From positions 4,149,338 to 4,213,337 of the forward strand of contig OY282457.1 in the NCBI GenBank assembly GCA_958296235.1: DNA of 64,000 nt, in the 5' to 3' direction. The notes under the pieces are model-generated. The model made no database searches, had not been told where the DNA came from, and was given only the letters and a program-made list of their open reading frames with translations. A program made the translations under genes and the position numbers. Positions 33,504 to 41,888 of this stretch are shown here, one piece after another. The stretch's first letter is position 1, and each line of letters opens with the position of its first letter. Origin of the DNA: an uncultured Candidatus Binatia bacterium. GTDB lineage: Bacteria; Desulfobacterota; Binatia; Bin18.

Positions 33504-33556
33504 CCACAGCGTACCGTCCTCACAATCCGTGCGGTGAACAACGAGGGGTTTCCAAT

Positions 33557-34381
33557 ATGAACCCTGAGCAGAGACAGCGTCTATGGACCCGAGGCGTTTG
33601 CTTGGCCGGACTGTTCCTGCTGCTGCACGGTTTCCCCCCGCTCGTTGAGGCCGGCTGGTATATCGCCTCGACGACCAGCCCGCCGAACTCCTCCGGGTCT
33701 GCCTGGCGAACTCCTCAGGTTGTGACGCGGGTTGCTCAGAACCGGCTGACCTATGAGACTCGCGCCTGGACGCAGATTATCGACCTCAACACGCAGCAAC
33801 TCTCGGTTATCAGCCATCTGGGGCAGGTGTACTGGCAAGGACCAATAGAGGCCTACGCCACGCTGATGGCCGCCCGCGCCCAGGAACGGCGGGCGCGCGC
33901 GGAACGGTTGATGAGCCAGCTCCCGCGCAGTCCGCAACAACTCGCGGCAAGACGTGCCGGTCCATTTGATAGTCTGAGTCCCAGGCTGACGATTACGCTT
34001 ACCCCGCTGTCAGAGGCAGCGTCGGTTGCTGGCTATACGGCCCACAAGTACGGTATCCAGCGGAACGGTATCGCGTATGAGGAAACCTGGCTGGCTGGAA
34101 AGATCAAGCTGGGGACGGACGTTGATATGTCCCGGCTGCATATGTTTATCGGCAAGCTGCAGACCTCTCGAACGACACCGCCGGGAGCCGTGCTCGCCGA
34201 GTTGACCGAACTGATCGACCGAGGCTACCCGGTCAGGACCGTGAACCTGGTCACCCAGGTGGTGAAGGAAGTGGTGCAGGTAGAGCAGCGGCCGATTAGA
34301 GCGGAGGCGTTTCTGGTGCCGAATGGCTATGCCCACAAGGCGCTGGTTGAGATCATGTTTCCAACAAGGAGGCGTTTATGA
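33557..34381 (+). CDS. Unrecognised exported protein between gamma-2 and beta-2
   Basis: 274 residues. Signal peptide: GVCLAGLFLLLHGFPPLVEA, after which the chain begins GWYIAST, echoing the AKWYxLx start of the QHNDH beta subunits. The rest has short strands such as TQIIDLNTQQLSVISHLGQVYWQG, a basic helical stretch (MAARAQERRARAERLMSQL), then SVAGYTAHKYGIQRNGIAYEETWLAG and a long C-terminal strand-helix region with LVTQVVKEVVQVEQRP. The GYxAxKY...EEWLA pattern resembles DUF4412-type periplasmic proteins, a weak match. It overlaps qhpB2 by four bases (ATGA), so translation is coupled and it is likely part of the second amine dehydrogenase unit. Confidence 0.7.
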   Translation: MNPEQRQRLWTRGVCLAGLFLLLHGFPPLVEAGWYIASTTSPPNSSGSAWRTPQVVTRVAQNRLTYETRAWTQIIDLNTQQLSVISHLGQVYWQGPIEAYATLMAARAQERRARAERLMSQLPRSPQQLAARRAGPFDSLSPRLTITLTPLSEAASVAGYTAHKYGIQRNGIAYEETWLAGKIKLGTDVDMSRLHMFIGKLQTSRTTPPGAVLAELTELIDRGYPVRTVNLVTQVVKEVVQVEQRPIRAEAFLVPNGYAHKALVEIMFPTRRRL

Positions 34382-35481
34382 AGGGCAAGAGTCTGGCATG
34401 GATGGTGTCAACGCTGAGCGCGCTGACCCTCGTTTGCAGTCTACCCGGCCTGGTATGGGCCAAGTGGTATATCCTGACTGGAGCCCATCCGAACTCCGTA
34501 TATGTGATTGATGCGGAAACCGATACGGTCGTAAAGACCATCCCGCTTGAGGGCCGCGGGCCCATCTTTACGGTGGCGCCCAATCCGGCCCGGCCCCAAT
34601 TCGCCTATGCGGTCACCAACCTCAGTCAGAGCGTGGCCCTGGTTGATCTGGACGAGGGCAAAGAGGTTCTGCGCTTCAACCTCTCCAATGACAATGAGCT
34701 GGTCAGGACTATGGCCATTGATGTCAATCCGCAGGGCAACCGCCTCTATATTCATGAAATGCCGCTGAAGAAAGACCTGGGCACCTACGAGATACTGGAA
34801 ACTCGTATCCGCGTTATCGATTTGGACACCAATACGGTCGCCAAGGTCTTTCCCGCGCCCCGCCAGGTGATGGCGCTGGCCTCATCTCAAGACGGGAAAA
34901 AGCTGTACGCCTTTAGCGTGGGCAGGGATATCTCGGTGCTCAATCCGGAGACGGGTCAGGTTGAGGACGTTATTCCCATGGCGGACTGGAATGTGACCGG
35001 CGCTGGGAAGCTAGAGGGACTGCCCTTATGGAATCCCTATCAGGAAAACGACTACCTGGCCTCGTTTGCCGTATATATGACTGACACGATTACCCAGCAT
35101 GCCACCGTTGGGATCGCCACCCTTGACCTCAAACAGGACAATCCCGACCTGCAAGTGGTTGAGCTTCAGCCCTACGAGGCTGAGTGGTGGACCGCCCACG
35201 GCGCTGTATCGGCCAAAACCCAGAAGGCGTATCTCGGCTGGGACAAGCTGTGGAAGATGGACATTCCGACGCGCCAGATGGAAGAAGTGACGCAGTTCGA
35301 CACCAACAGCGTCTTTGGCTCTTTTATCCATCCCGACGGGACCAAAATCTACTGCGGCGGGAACTGGAGCGCGTTGTCCGTGTTTGACGCCGACACGCTC
35401 CAGCCCCTCAAGAAGATTGATCTTGGACATTCGCAAGCCGGGGCAGGACTCCGGTTTGTCAACCGTGAGAACGGGTTTTAG
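34378..35481 (+). CDS. qhpB: QHNDH beta subunit 2 (seven-bladed propeller)
   Basis: 367 residues, homologous to the propeller at 28133: signal peptide ending LPGLVWA, then AKWYILTGAHPNSVYVIDAETDTVVKTI, LVDLDEGKEVLRF, RVIDLDTNTVAKVF, APRQVMALASSQDGKKLYAF and the end LGHSQAGAGLRFVNR. Two insertions in the middle, around EGLPLWNPYQENDYLASF and EAEWWTAHGAVSAKT, differ from copy 1 and lie on the side where the substrate pocket could be shaped. The ATG overlaps the stop of the preceding gene (ATGA). Confidence 0.9.
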   Translation: MKGKSLAWMVSTLSALTLVCSLPGLVWAKWYILTGAHPNSVYVIDAETDTVVKTIPLEGRGPIFTVAPNPARPQFAYAVTNLSQSVALVDLDEGKEVLRFNLSNDNELVRTMAIDVNPQGNRLYIHEMPLKKDLGTYEILETRIRVIDLDTNTVAKVFPAPRQVMALASSQDGKKLYAFSVGRDISVLNPETGQVEDVIPMADWNVTGAGKLEGLPLWNPYQENDYLASFAVYMTDTITQHATVGIATLDLKQDNPDLQVVELQPYEAEWWTAHGAVSAKTQKAYLGWDKLWKMDIPTRQMEEVTQFDTNSVFGSFIHPDGTKIYCGGNWSALSVFDADTLQPLKKIDLGHSQAGAGLRFVNRENGF

Positions 35482-35569
35482 CGGAGGCGGGCCGAACCGT
35501 ACCGGCCCTGGATACCGGTCGGCGAGCGCGGCCTGACCCGACACCACCGGACGGAAAGCGGGGCTGCTG

Positions 35570-35780
35570 ATGCAATACGATCTGCTCATCAAAGGCGGTC
35601 GGGTCATTGACCCTGGCTGGCCGCAGTACCACAAACTCCAACCCGCGGACGTGGCGATTCGGAGGGGCATTTGATTTTGTCGATACCGACCAGAACCATA
35701 TGGTCGGCGAGAAAAAACTGGTTGCCCAACTGACGGTCAAAGATGGGCGGGTGTGGTATCAGGCCGACCGAACGAGATAG
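35570..35780 (+). pseudogene. Amidohydrolase remnant with large internal deletion
   Basis: The first 34 codons (MQYDLLIKGGRVIDPGWPQY...) are a typical N-terminus of dihydroorotase/hydantoinase-type amidohydrolases. They stop at a TGA (35672-35674), and the neighbouring frame continues with DFVDTDQNHMVGEKKLVAQLTVKDGRVWY to a TAG, which is a typical C-terminus of the same family. The whole catalytic barrel is missing, so two ends of one gene have been joined by a deletion. Confidence 0.75.
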
Positions 35781-35872
35781 GATAGTCTGCCCAAGTCGGG
35801 TGGCATTTATATACCGGATGAAGAACAGTACACCCTTGTTCTTCACATTGTCACCGGCATATAGTGCAGATT

Positions 35873-36091
35873 ATGGCAGCCGCTGAAGACAAGTCCTGGG
35901 AATATACACTCGGTCGTATTGATGAGCGGACCGAGCAAATGGGCCAGCGTCTTGATAGAGTCGAACAGCGTCTTGATAAAGTCGAGCAGCGTCTCGGTCA
36001 AATGGAAGAGAAGATGCTGACCAAAGGAACCTTCCTTGCCATGCTGGCTGTCGTTACCGCCCTCCTTGCCACGCTTATTACCCTGACCTGA
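35873..36091 (+). CDS. Small coiled-coil protein with C-terminal membrane anchor
   Basis: 72 residues. A heptad-rich helix (GRIDERTEQMGQRLDRVEQR, with the near-repeat RLDKVEQRLGQME) leads to a C-terminal hydrophobic helix (FLAMLAVVTALLATLITL). The architecture recalls XhlA-type holin accessory proteins or small envelope organisers, but no specific family can be assigned. The ATG is preceded by a GTG three codons earlier; no strong ribosome site is visible. Confidence 0.55.
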   Translation: MAAAEDKSWEYTLGRIDERTEQMGQRLDRVEQRLDKVEQRLGQMEEKMLTKGTFLAMLAVVTALLATLITLT

Positions 36092-36225
36092 TTGTCCCCC
36101 CACACAATCCATTGATGGTACTGCCCGGTCCCGCGCTCCTTTCGCTGGCACGACCTCGGCGGACATGGTAAGCAGACAGCCACGCCAGCCCGTGTTTGAG
36201 CGGGCCATACTGCAAGGAGGAGCGC

Positions 36226-36687
36226 ATGGCCGGAAAACATTTTGAAGAACTGAACGTTGGGGATGTCTTTCAGCATCAACCCGGACGAACCATTACCGAG
36301 ACGGATAATCTGTTGTTCTCAACGATGACCCACAACCCCCAGCCGCTCCATCTGGACGAGGAGTTCTCAAAAAAGGCCGAGTTTGGCCAACGCCTGGTGA
36401 ACAGTATCTACACCCTGGGGCTGGCGGTGGGCCTGTCGGTCGGTGATACCACCCTGGGAACAACGGTCGGCAACCTTGGCTTTGAAAAAGTGGTTTTCCC
36501 CAAGCCTGTTTTCATTGGGGATACCTTATATGCCGAGTCCGAAGTCGTCGAAAAACGAGAATCGCGCTCCCGTCCGCAGTGGGGAATCGTGACCTTCGAG
36601 CACCGGGCCAAAAACCAGCGGGGCGAAATTGTGATGAGCTGCCGCCGGGGCGCTATGATGCGCAAGAAGGAAGCCGGGATTTCATAG
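36226..36687 (+). CDS. MaoC-like hydratase
   Basis: 153-residue single hotdog domain of the R-specific enoyl-CoA hydratase type: [23 protein letters not shown], the active-site segment [26 protein letters not shown] (D/N...H pair) and [21 protein letters not shown]. It resembles mesaconyl-CoA hydratase-like proteins that occur with CitE-type lyases, and one such lyase follows immediately, so the pair may act on a branched C4-C5 dicarboxylyl-CoA. GGAGG is six bases before the ATG. Confidence 0.85.
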   Translation: MAGKHFEELNVGDVFQHQPGRTITETDNLLFSTMTHNPQPLHLDEEFSKKAEFGQRLVNSIYTLGLAVGLSVGDTTLGTTVGNLGFEKVVFPKPVFIGDTLYAESEVVEKRESRSRPQWGIVTFEHRAKNQRGEIVMSCRRGAMMRKKEAGIS

Positions 36688-36689
36688 TG

Positions 36690-36742
36690 AGGGAGGAGAG
36701 ATAGAGAAGAGAGATAGAGAGGAGAGATAGAGAGGGGAGAGT
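36690..36742 (+). repeat. Purine-only GAGA/GATA microsatellite in a 5' leader
   Basis: Between the MaoC stop and the lyase ATG lies a tract of AGAGATAGAGA units interrupted by GAGG, almost entirely purine on the plus strand. The same type of tract precedes the UGSC gene (61680-61748). It ends in GGGGAGAGT next to the start codon and therefore doubles as ribosome site. Confidence 0.75.
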
Positions 36743-37645
36743 ATGACCCGCTTACGTCGTGCCGTCCATTTTGTGCCTGGGGCGAATGAAAAAATGCTCA
36801 ATAAATCGTTGACGCTGGAAGCGGACACGCTTGTGCTGGACCTCGAAGACGCGGTTACGCCGGACAATAAGGACGCCGCTCGGGAGACTGTGACAGACTG
36901 GCTCAGGCATGTGGACTTTGGTCGTCAGGAACGTATGGTCCGCATGAACCCGCTGGATACCCCCTGGGGGGGTGCCGACCTCGAAGTGACGATGCGCGGC
37001 CGCCCCGATTCCTACCTCGTCCCCAAGGTAAGAACGCGGGATGACGTGCTCAAAATTCATACGATTATCAGTCGCATGGAAAAGGAGTACGGCTATCCGC
37101 AGGGCGCAGTCAAGCTGGTGGTGTTAGCCACAGAGACGCCCGAGGGCTTACTGAATATCAAGGATTTTGGCTCCTGCCCGCGGGTTGATGCGCTGTCGTG
37201 GGGGGCTGAGGACTTGTCGGCTGCGATTGGCGCCCGACGAAACCGGGCCGAGGACGGCAGCTTTCTCGAAGTGTTCCGCTATGCGCGGATTATGACCTTA
37301 CTGGCGGCAACAGCCGCAGGTGTCCAGCCGCTGGATACGGTCTTTGTCGATATCCGAGATAATGCCGGGCTGCGCCAGGAATGTATCGAAGGGGCCTGGA
37401 TGGGCTTTACCGGAAAAATCACCATCCATCCCAGCCAGGTGGGAGTCGTCAACGAAGTGTTTACGCCTTCGGCTGAAGAGGTCGCGGAGAGCCAGGAGTT
37501 GTTGGCGGCTTTTGAGGAAAACCAAAAGGCTGGAAAAATGGCGTTCAGCTTCAAGGGCCAGATGGTTGATGTGCCGCATCTCACGCGGGCGCGGACTATC
37601 CTTGAGCGGGCCAGGCAGGCCGGGCTGGCAGAGGCCGAACGATGA
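36743..37645 (+). CDS. CoA ester lyase (CitE/HpcH-HpaI family)
   Basis: 300 residues of the citrate-lyase-beta-like family: RAVHFVPGANEKMLNKSLTLEADTLVLDLEDAV carries the entry strand and Asp-Glu-Asp metal region; VRMNPLDTPWG holds the Arg for the carboxylate; LVVLATETPEGLLNI contains the second acidic metal ligand; WGAEDLSAAIGARR and FTGKITIHPSQVGVVNEVF complete the barrel. Stand-alone members act as malyl-, methylmalyl- or citramalyl-CoA lyases or thioesterases. The gene is coupled to the next one by an ATGA overlap and preceded by a MaoC gene. Confidence 0.88.
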   Translation: MTRLRRAVHFVPGANEKMLNKSLTLEADTLVLDLEDAVTPDNKDAARETVTDWLRHVDFGRQERMVRMNPLDTPWGGADLEVTMRGRPDSYLVPKVRTRDDVLKIHTIISRMEKEYGYPQGAVKLVVLATETPEGLLNIKDFGSCPRVDALSWGAEDLSAAIGARRNRAEDGSFLEVFRYARIMTLLAATAAGVQPLDTVFVDIRDNAGLRQECIEGAWMGFTGKITIHPSQVGVVNEVFTPSAEEVAESQELLAAFEENQKAGKMAFSFKGQMVDVPHLTRARTILERARQAGLAEAER

Positions 37646-39042
37646 TCGGCATTACAAGCTGCGGCTATCATGTCCCCTTCTGTCGCTTGGAGCGCGCGCA
37701 CTTCGGTCAGGCCTGGAACCGACGCGCCGGGAAGGGGGAGCGGGCCGCCATCTATTTTGATGAAGACGCCCTGACCCTCGGCTTTGAGGCGGCCCAGCGC
37801 TGTCTGGAATACGTTGGGAATAAAAAAGTCGATGCCCTCTTCTTTGCGTCCACCTCCGCCCCGTTTTGGCAGCGTTCGACCGCCAGTTTTCTGGCCGCGG
37901 CCTGCGACCTGTCGGCGGCGTGCGAAACCTCGGACTTTGGCGGCAGCTTACGCTCAGCCACCGCGGCCTTGCGCGCGGGGGTAGACGCGCTCAACAGTCG
38001 CCGCCTGTCCACTCTCCTGGTCGCCACCGGCGAGGTGCGCGACGGCCAGCCGGGCGAAACCGAAGAAGAATGGTTCGGCGATGCCGGCAGTGCGGTTACC
38101 CTGGGGCGGGAGAACGTGCTGGCTGAAATTATGGGTCTGGCCACCCACTCCAGCGCCTTCTGGGATGAATGGCGGCGCGACGGCGATGCCTTTATCCAGA
38201 CGCAGACGTCCCGATTTTCAACTGAGCGGGGCTACCAAAAAAGCCTCGTCGCGGTCGGAAAATCTCTGCTTGAAAAGCATGGGGTGCAAGCCCAGCAGGT
38301 GGCGCAGGTGATCCTTCCTTCTCCGAATGGTCGCGCCCATAGCGCGACCGCCAAGCAACTCGGCTTTCAAGAGGCGCAGATTCTCGATCCGTGCTTTGGG
38401 GAGATGGGCGCACCCGGCAGCGCCGCTCCTTTTCTCTTGCTGGCAGCCGCCCTGGAAAGAGCAAATCCGGGGGACCTGCTGCTGCTGCTCAACTATGGCG
38501 ACGGCGCGGACGGCGTCCTGTTGCGCGTGACTGAGGAGATTCGGAAACGGCCGCTCTCGTCCTCGCTCTCGGACCATCTCAGCGAGAAGCGGCTATATGC
38601 CTCCTACCAGATTTTTCAAAAAATGCGCTCCTATTATCAGGACCATCAGGAGGCGGCCGAGTTGTCCAACGTCCTCCTGGAAAAAGAAGAGAGCCAAAAT
38701 ATTCGTCTGCACGGCACGCTGTGTCTGCGTTGCGGGACGCGCCAATATCCCCTCACTCAGGTCTGCGGTGGGTGTAAGAACCGCGACTCCCTCCACGAAG
38801 TCCCGCTCGAACGCGCCGGCCACATTTTTACCTTTACCCGCGATCATCTCTATGTGGCCCCTGACTCGCCGACCATTATGAGTGTGGTCGATGTCGAGCA
38901 GGGCGGGCGTCTCTATCTCCAGATGACCGACGTGGACCCGGAGGACGTGCGGGTGGGGGATGCGGTTGTGCTGACCCTCAGACGCAGGAAAGAAGGACCG
39001 ACGATGCACAACTACTACTGGAAATGTCGGCCGGCGCGCTGA
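37642..39042 (+). CDS. HMG-CoA-synthase/KAS-III-like protein fused to DUF35 OB domain
   Basis: 466 residues. The first 340 residues have the thiolase fold of HMG-CoA synthase-like enzymes (ITSCGYHVPFCRLERAHFG; ALFFASTSAPFWQRS; CETSDFGGSLRSA near the catalytic Cys; FGDAGSAVTLG). From about residue 355 comes a DUF35 module: a zinc ribbon CLRCG...CGGCK followed by an OB fold ending VGDAVVLTLRRR. Fusions of this type combine the condensing part with the acyl-CoA-binding partner that is usually a separate protein. The role in this cluster would be Claisen condensation or thiolysis on an unknown CoA ester. Confidence 0.82.
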   Translation: MIGITSCGYHVPFCRLERAHFGQAWNRRAGKGERAAIYFDEDALTLGFEAAQRCLEYVGNKKVDALFFASTSAPFWQRSTASFLAAACDLSAACETSDFGGSLRSATAALRAGVDALNSRRLSTLLVATGEVRDGQPGETEEEWFGDAGSAVTLGRENVLAEIMGLATHSSAFWDEWRRDGDAFIQTQTSRFSTERGYQKSLVAVGKSLLEKHGVQAQQVAQVILPSPNGRAHSATAKQLGFQEAQILDPCFGEMGAPGSAAPFLLLAAALERANPGDLLLLLNYGDGADGVLLRVTEEIRKRPLSSSLSDHLSEKRLYASYQIFQKMRSYYQDHQEAAELSNVLLEKEESQNIRLHGTLCLRCGTRQYPLTQVCGGCKNRDSLHEVPLERAGHIFTFTRDHLYVAPDSPTIMSVVDVEQGGRLYLQMTDVDPEDVRVGDAVVLTLRRRKEGPTMHNYYWKCRPAR

Positions 39043-39087
39043 TCTCGGTCTGGCGAAAGGCGAGGCGCTCGGTTAGCATGGAGCGAC

Positions 39088-39142
39088 AAAGAGTAAACGT
39101 GTCCTCCAGACAAGCATACAAAGCTGGACACGTTTACTCTTT
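39088..39142 (+). promoter_or_regulatory. Perfect 17-bp inverted repeat just before the thiolase ribosome site
   Basis: Arms of 17 bp (39088-39104 and 39126-39142) are exact reverse complements; the right arm reads GGACACGTTTACTCTTT. The 21-nt loop begins TCCAGAC. The hairpin ends two bases before the purine run GGAAGGGAGG that serves the ATG at 39163. No T-run follows, so it is not an intrinsic terminator on the plus strand. A similar sequence, CGTTTACTCTTTCC, occurs at 137-150. Confidence 0.8.
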
Positions 39143-39162
39143 CCGGAAGGGAGGACATACAG

Positions 39163-40329
39163 ATGGGGACAACACTCAAGGATCAGGTCGCGGTTATTGG
39201 TGTTGGCTGTATCAAGTTTGGCGATAATTTTGATCAGGGCTATGAAGAAATGGCGGCTGAGGCGGCGTACGCCGCCTTTCATGACGCCCGCATTGCCCCG
39301 GAAGAGATCGATGCCGCTTGGCTCGGCACCTACTCGCCGGCGCAGGGCCACGGCAAGGCCGCGGTTTCTCTTGGCGATGCGCTGCGTTTGTACAACAAGC
39401 CGATTTCGCGGGTAGAAAATTTTTGCGCGACCGGGACCGATGCGTTTCGGCACGCCGTCCTTGCGGTCGCCTCCGGCATGTATGATACGGCGCTCGTCCT
39501 GGGGGTTGAAAAATATAAGGATCGCCCCGGACGCGGCCTCGCCCGAGAGGGCGTGCATCCGTATTATCACGACGGCTCAACCGCCCCGGGCCTGTTTGCC
39601 CTTGCCGCTACCCGCTATATGCACGAGTTTGGCCTGACCCGTGAAACCCTGTCCAAAGTGGCTGTCAAGAACCACCGCAACGGCGCGCTCAACGCCAAAG
39701 CGCACCTGCAAAAGGAAGTCACCCCCGAAGCCGTCCTGACAGCGCCGATTGTGGCCTATCCGTTTGGGTTGTACGACTGCTGTCCGACGACTGATGGCGC
39801 GGCCGCGGCCGTGGTGTGTCGGGCTGATCTGGCAAAAAAATATCGCGCCGATCACATCCTGGTCAAAGGAGTCGGCTTGTCCGTCACCAGCGGGCGGCCG
39901 TTCATGGACCCGAATTTTGACTATTTGGGTTTTCGGGCTACCCAAAACGCCTCGGCGCAGGCCTATGCCATGGCCGGCATTACCGACCCGCTGAAGGACA
40001 TCGATGTGGCTGAGGTGCATGATTGCTTTACCTGGACGGAAATTTCCAACTATGAAGACCTCGGCTTTATCCAAAAGGGAGAAGGCGCGAGGCTGATTGA
40101 AGAAGGACGCACCGCCCTGGAGGGCGATATCCCGGTCAATCCCAGTGGCGGACTCAAGTCGTTTGGCCATCCCATCGGCGCAAGTGGGGTGCGCATGGTA
40201 TATGAGATTGTGACCCAACTCAGAGGAGAAGCTGGCCCGCGTCAGGTCACAGACCCAAAGCTGGGTCTGGTGCATAATGTGGGTGGTCCTGGGGCTGTGT
40301 CGTGCGTGGCCGTGCTTGGCCAGCCCTGA
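39163..40329 (+). CDS. Thiolase-family acyltransferase (SCP-x-like)
   Basis: 388 residues. Nucleophilic Cys88 lies in ENFCATGTDAFRHA; the GHPIGASG motif and the end LVHNVGGPGAVSCVAVLG with the second Cys are present. Length and the missing oligomerisation loop place it with SCP-x/non-specific lipid-transfer thiolases, which usually need a DUF35 partner; here the preceding gene carries one. It probably performs thiolytic cleavage or condensation in the same CoA-ester pathway. An inverted repeat directly upstream may control its translation. Confidence 0.9.
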   Translation: MGTTLKDQVAVIGVGCIKFGDNFDQGYEEMAAEAAYAAFHDARIAPEEIDAAWLGTYSPAQGHGKAAVSLGDALRLYNKPISRVENFCATGTDAFRHAVLAVASGMYDTALVLGVEKYKDRPGRGLAREGVHPYYHDGSTAPGLFALAATRYMHEFGLTRETLSKVAVKNHRNGALNAKAHLQKEVTPEAVLTAPIVAYPFGLYDCCPTTDGAAAAVVCRADLAKKYRADHILVKGVGLSVTSGRPFMDPNFDYLGFRATQNASAQAYAMAGITDPLKDIDVAEVHDCFTWTEISNYEDLGFIQKGEGARLIEEGRTALEGDIPVNPSGGLKSFGHPIGASGVRMVYEIVTQLRGEAGPRQVTDPKLGLVHNVGGPGAVSCVAVLGQP

Positions 40330-40369
40330 AGCCGGATTGCGAAACGAGCCGATAAGTGAGGGAGAGAAC

Positions 40370-41077
40370 ATGCCACAGACTTCCATTGTTGATGTCATTT
40401 GCCAGCGCGCCCTCGAGATTGCGCCTGAGGTGCCCTGGCTGGTTGAGCCGCTGACTCCGGGGCGGGGCCAGGCATTTATCCTGCAACATATTCTGCGAAA
40501 CCGGCTGTTCAGCGCGGTCATCCGCCCGTCCTGGATAAGTCGGTGTCCCGACCTGGCCATTGTCCGCAAGACCATCGGGCAGATGCGGGAAGAGTTGGTG
40601 TTTGATGACGAGATCGCTCAGCCCCATACCACCCTGTTGTGGGAGATGGGCCGCAACGTCGGCCTGACCAACGAAGAAATGGATAATACCCGGGCCGTTC
40701 CGCTGGTCGATGTTGCGCTGAACGTGTGGGAGAATATCGCCCGCTCAAAACACTGGGTTGCAGGCTGGCTGGCAACTTCGGTGGATGAGTTTATGCTGAC
40801 GGCCATGTCCGGCGAGCATAATTACCGGCCTGAAGCCTGGCAGGCCACCTTTCAGCTCAATGACGAGCAGGTGTTCTTTTTTTCCTACCACACCAAGGCC
40901 GACGACGATCATGCCGGGCGCAAGGTCTGGGAGCCCATCGCCCGGCATGTGACCACTGAGGCTGCGCGTCGGGAAGTCCTGGATGGCATGGAACTGGCGC
41001 TGACCGCGGACAAGCTGTTCTACCAGGGTATTTGCGAGTTGGGCGATCATATCGATGCCAACAAAAACGCCGCCTAG
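40370..41077 (+). CDS. TenA/PqqC-like heme-oxygenase-fold protein (putative metal oxidase)
   Basis: 235 residues with the helical up-down pattern of TenA/PqqC/CADD proteins: VICQRALEIAPEVPWLVEPL, then FILQHILRNRLFSAVIRPSW, IVRKTIGQMREELVFDDEIA and ATSVDEFMLTAMSGEHNY, with FFSYHTKADDDHAGRKVWEPI near the end. Conserved acidic and His residues (E, E, D-x-x-x-D-x-x-H) fit the di-metal oxidase (HDO) subgroup. A catalytic function in oxidising or cleaving a substrate is inferred. The start is preceded by GAGGGAGAG. Confidence 0.75.
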   Translation: MPQTSIVDVICQRALEIAPEVPWLVEPLTPGRGQAFILQHILRNRLFSAVIRPSWISRCPDLAIVRKTIGQMREELVFDDEIAQPHTTLLWEMGRNVGLTNEEMDNTRAVPLVDVALNVWENIARSKHWVAGWLATSVDEFMLTAMSGEHNYRPEAWQATFQLNDEQVFFFSYHTKADDDHAGRKVWEPIARHVTTEAARREVLDGMELALTADKLFYQGICELGDHIDANKNAA

Positions 41078-41111
41078 CGCAGCAGAGCGCAGGCGCTGAG
41101 GCAGAGTGCGG

Positions 41112-41888
41112 ATGCCGATAGACGACAATCTCAGACGGCTGGTTGATCTTGCCGCTCCTTTGTGGGCGGGCGAGGAGGAGATTGTCTGGACCTATTTTCA
41201 GAGTCCGCAGCGCACGAATCAAACCGATCTGGTGTGGCTCAAGCGCCAGTGTTTCAAAGAGATCTGGGGTTCGGGTATCGGTGATAAGCAGAAGGGCCTC
41301 TTTCAGGGACCGGTTGCCTACCTGGATGACGTCTTTGCCAAGATCGACGCTGAGGTTGATCGCCACACGGTTCTGAATGTCATCGACGACCTGCGTTCCG
41401 AATTCTATCACTACTGTTTGTTTGCCGACATCTACGACTCTATCAGCGGGACCAGGCTGAACCCGCGGCAACTCACCGGCTGGCAGGCGGACGAAACGCT
41501 CGCCCGGCTGCGCTACGACTACAAGGAGCGGCAGGGGCAACTGGGTCACTTTGCCTCGCGCTTTACCGAGGGCGGGTATTGCCGCATGTTTGTTGCGGGC
41601 ATGCGATTGGCCGGCACGGGCGCACTCAACGACCGCATCGCAAAAGCGTGTGAGCAGGTTTACAACGACGAAATCGGACATATGCGCTTGGGTTTTGTTG
41701 GGCTGGCGCAGCAGACCCTGGCTGCCGAAGAGTGGGACGCGGTCGCCGATATGGTCCGCGCGATTCTGATCCAGCGGCTCCATATGCGCAACGAACAATT
41801 CGGCTATCCGCTCTCAGACACCCGCCTGAAGGCCATTCTGACGGGTGATATCGAACCGACGCCCTTCGACTACTCCGGCCTTGAGTAG
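41112..41888 (+). CDS. Ferritin-like di-iron protein
   Basis: 258 residues, all helical. Two candidate di-iron motifs: RSEFYHYCLFAD (E-x-x-H, about residue 95) and YNDEIGHMRLGF (E-x-x-H, about residue 186), plus other acidic positions between. The arrangement fits ferritin-like oxidases of the aldehyde-deformylating or hydroxylase type rather than iron storage. It follows the TenA-like gene by 34 bases, so two putative metal oxidases are encoded side by side in a CoA-ester cluster. ATG 41112 is favoured over GTG 41106. Confidence 0.7.
   Translation: MPIDDNLRRLVDLAAPLWAGEEEIVWTYFQSPQRTNQTDLVWLKRQCFKEIWGSGIGDKQKGLFQGPVAYLDDVFAKIDAEVDRHTVLNVIDDLRSEFYHYCLFADIYDSISGTRLNPRQLTGWQADETLARLRYDYKERQGQLGHFASRFTEGGYCRMFVAGMRLAGTGALNDRIAKACEQVYNDEIGHMRLGFVGLAQQTLAAEEWDAVADMVRAILIQRLHMRNEQFGYPLSDTRLKAILTGDIEPTPFDYSGLE

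Noticed and set aside
33428-33556. Upstream extension of the unknown exported protein into the gamma-2 gene
   Set aside because: The extension has no signal-peptide logic and overlaps qhpC2 in another frame; ATG 33557 begins directly before a clear signal peptide.
35672-35674. UGA in the amidohydrolase remnant as a third selenocysteine codon
   Set aside because: The homologous sequence continues in a different frame and lacks the whole catalytic barrel; this is a deletion pseudogene, not Sec.
39088-39142. Intrinsic terminator before the thiolase gene
   Set aside because: No T-run follows the hairpin; the purine ribosome site comes directly after it.
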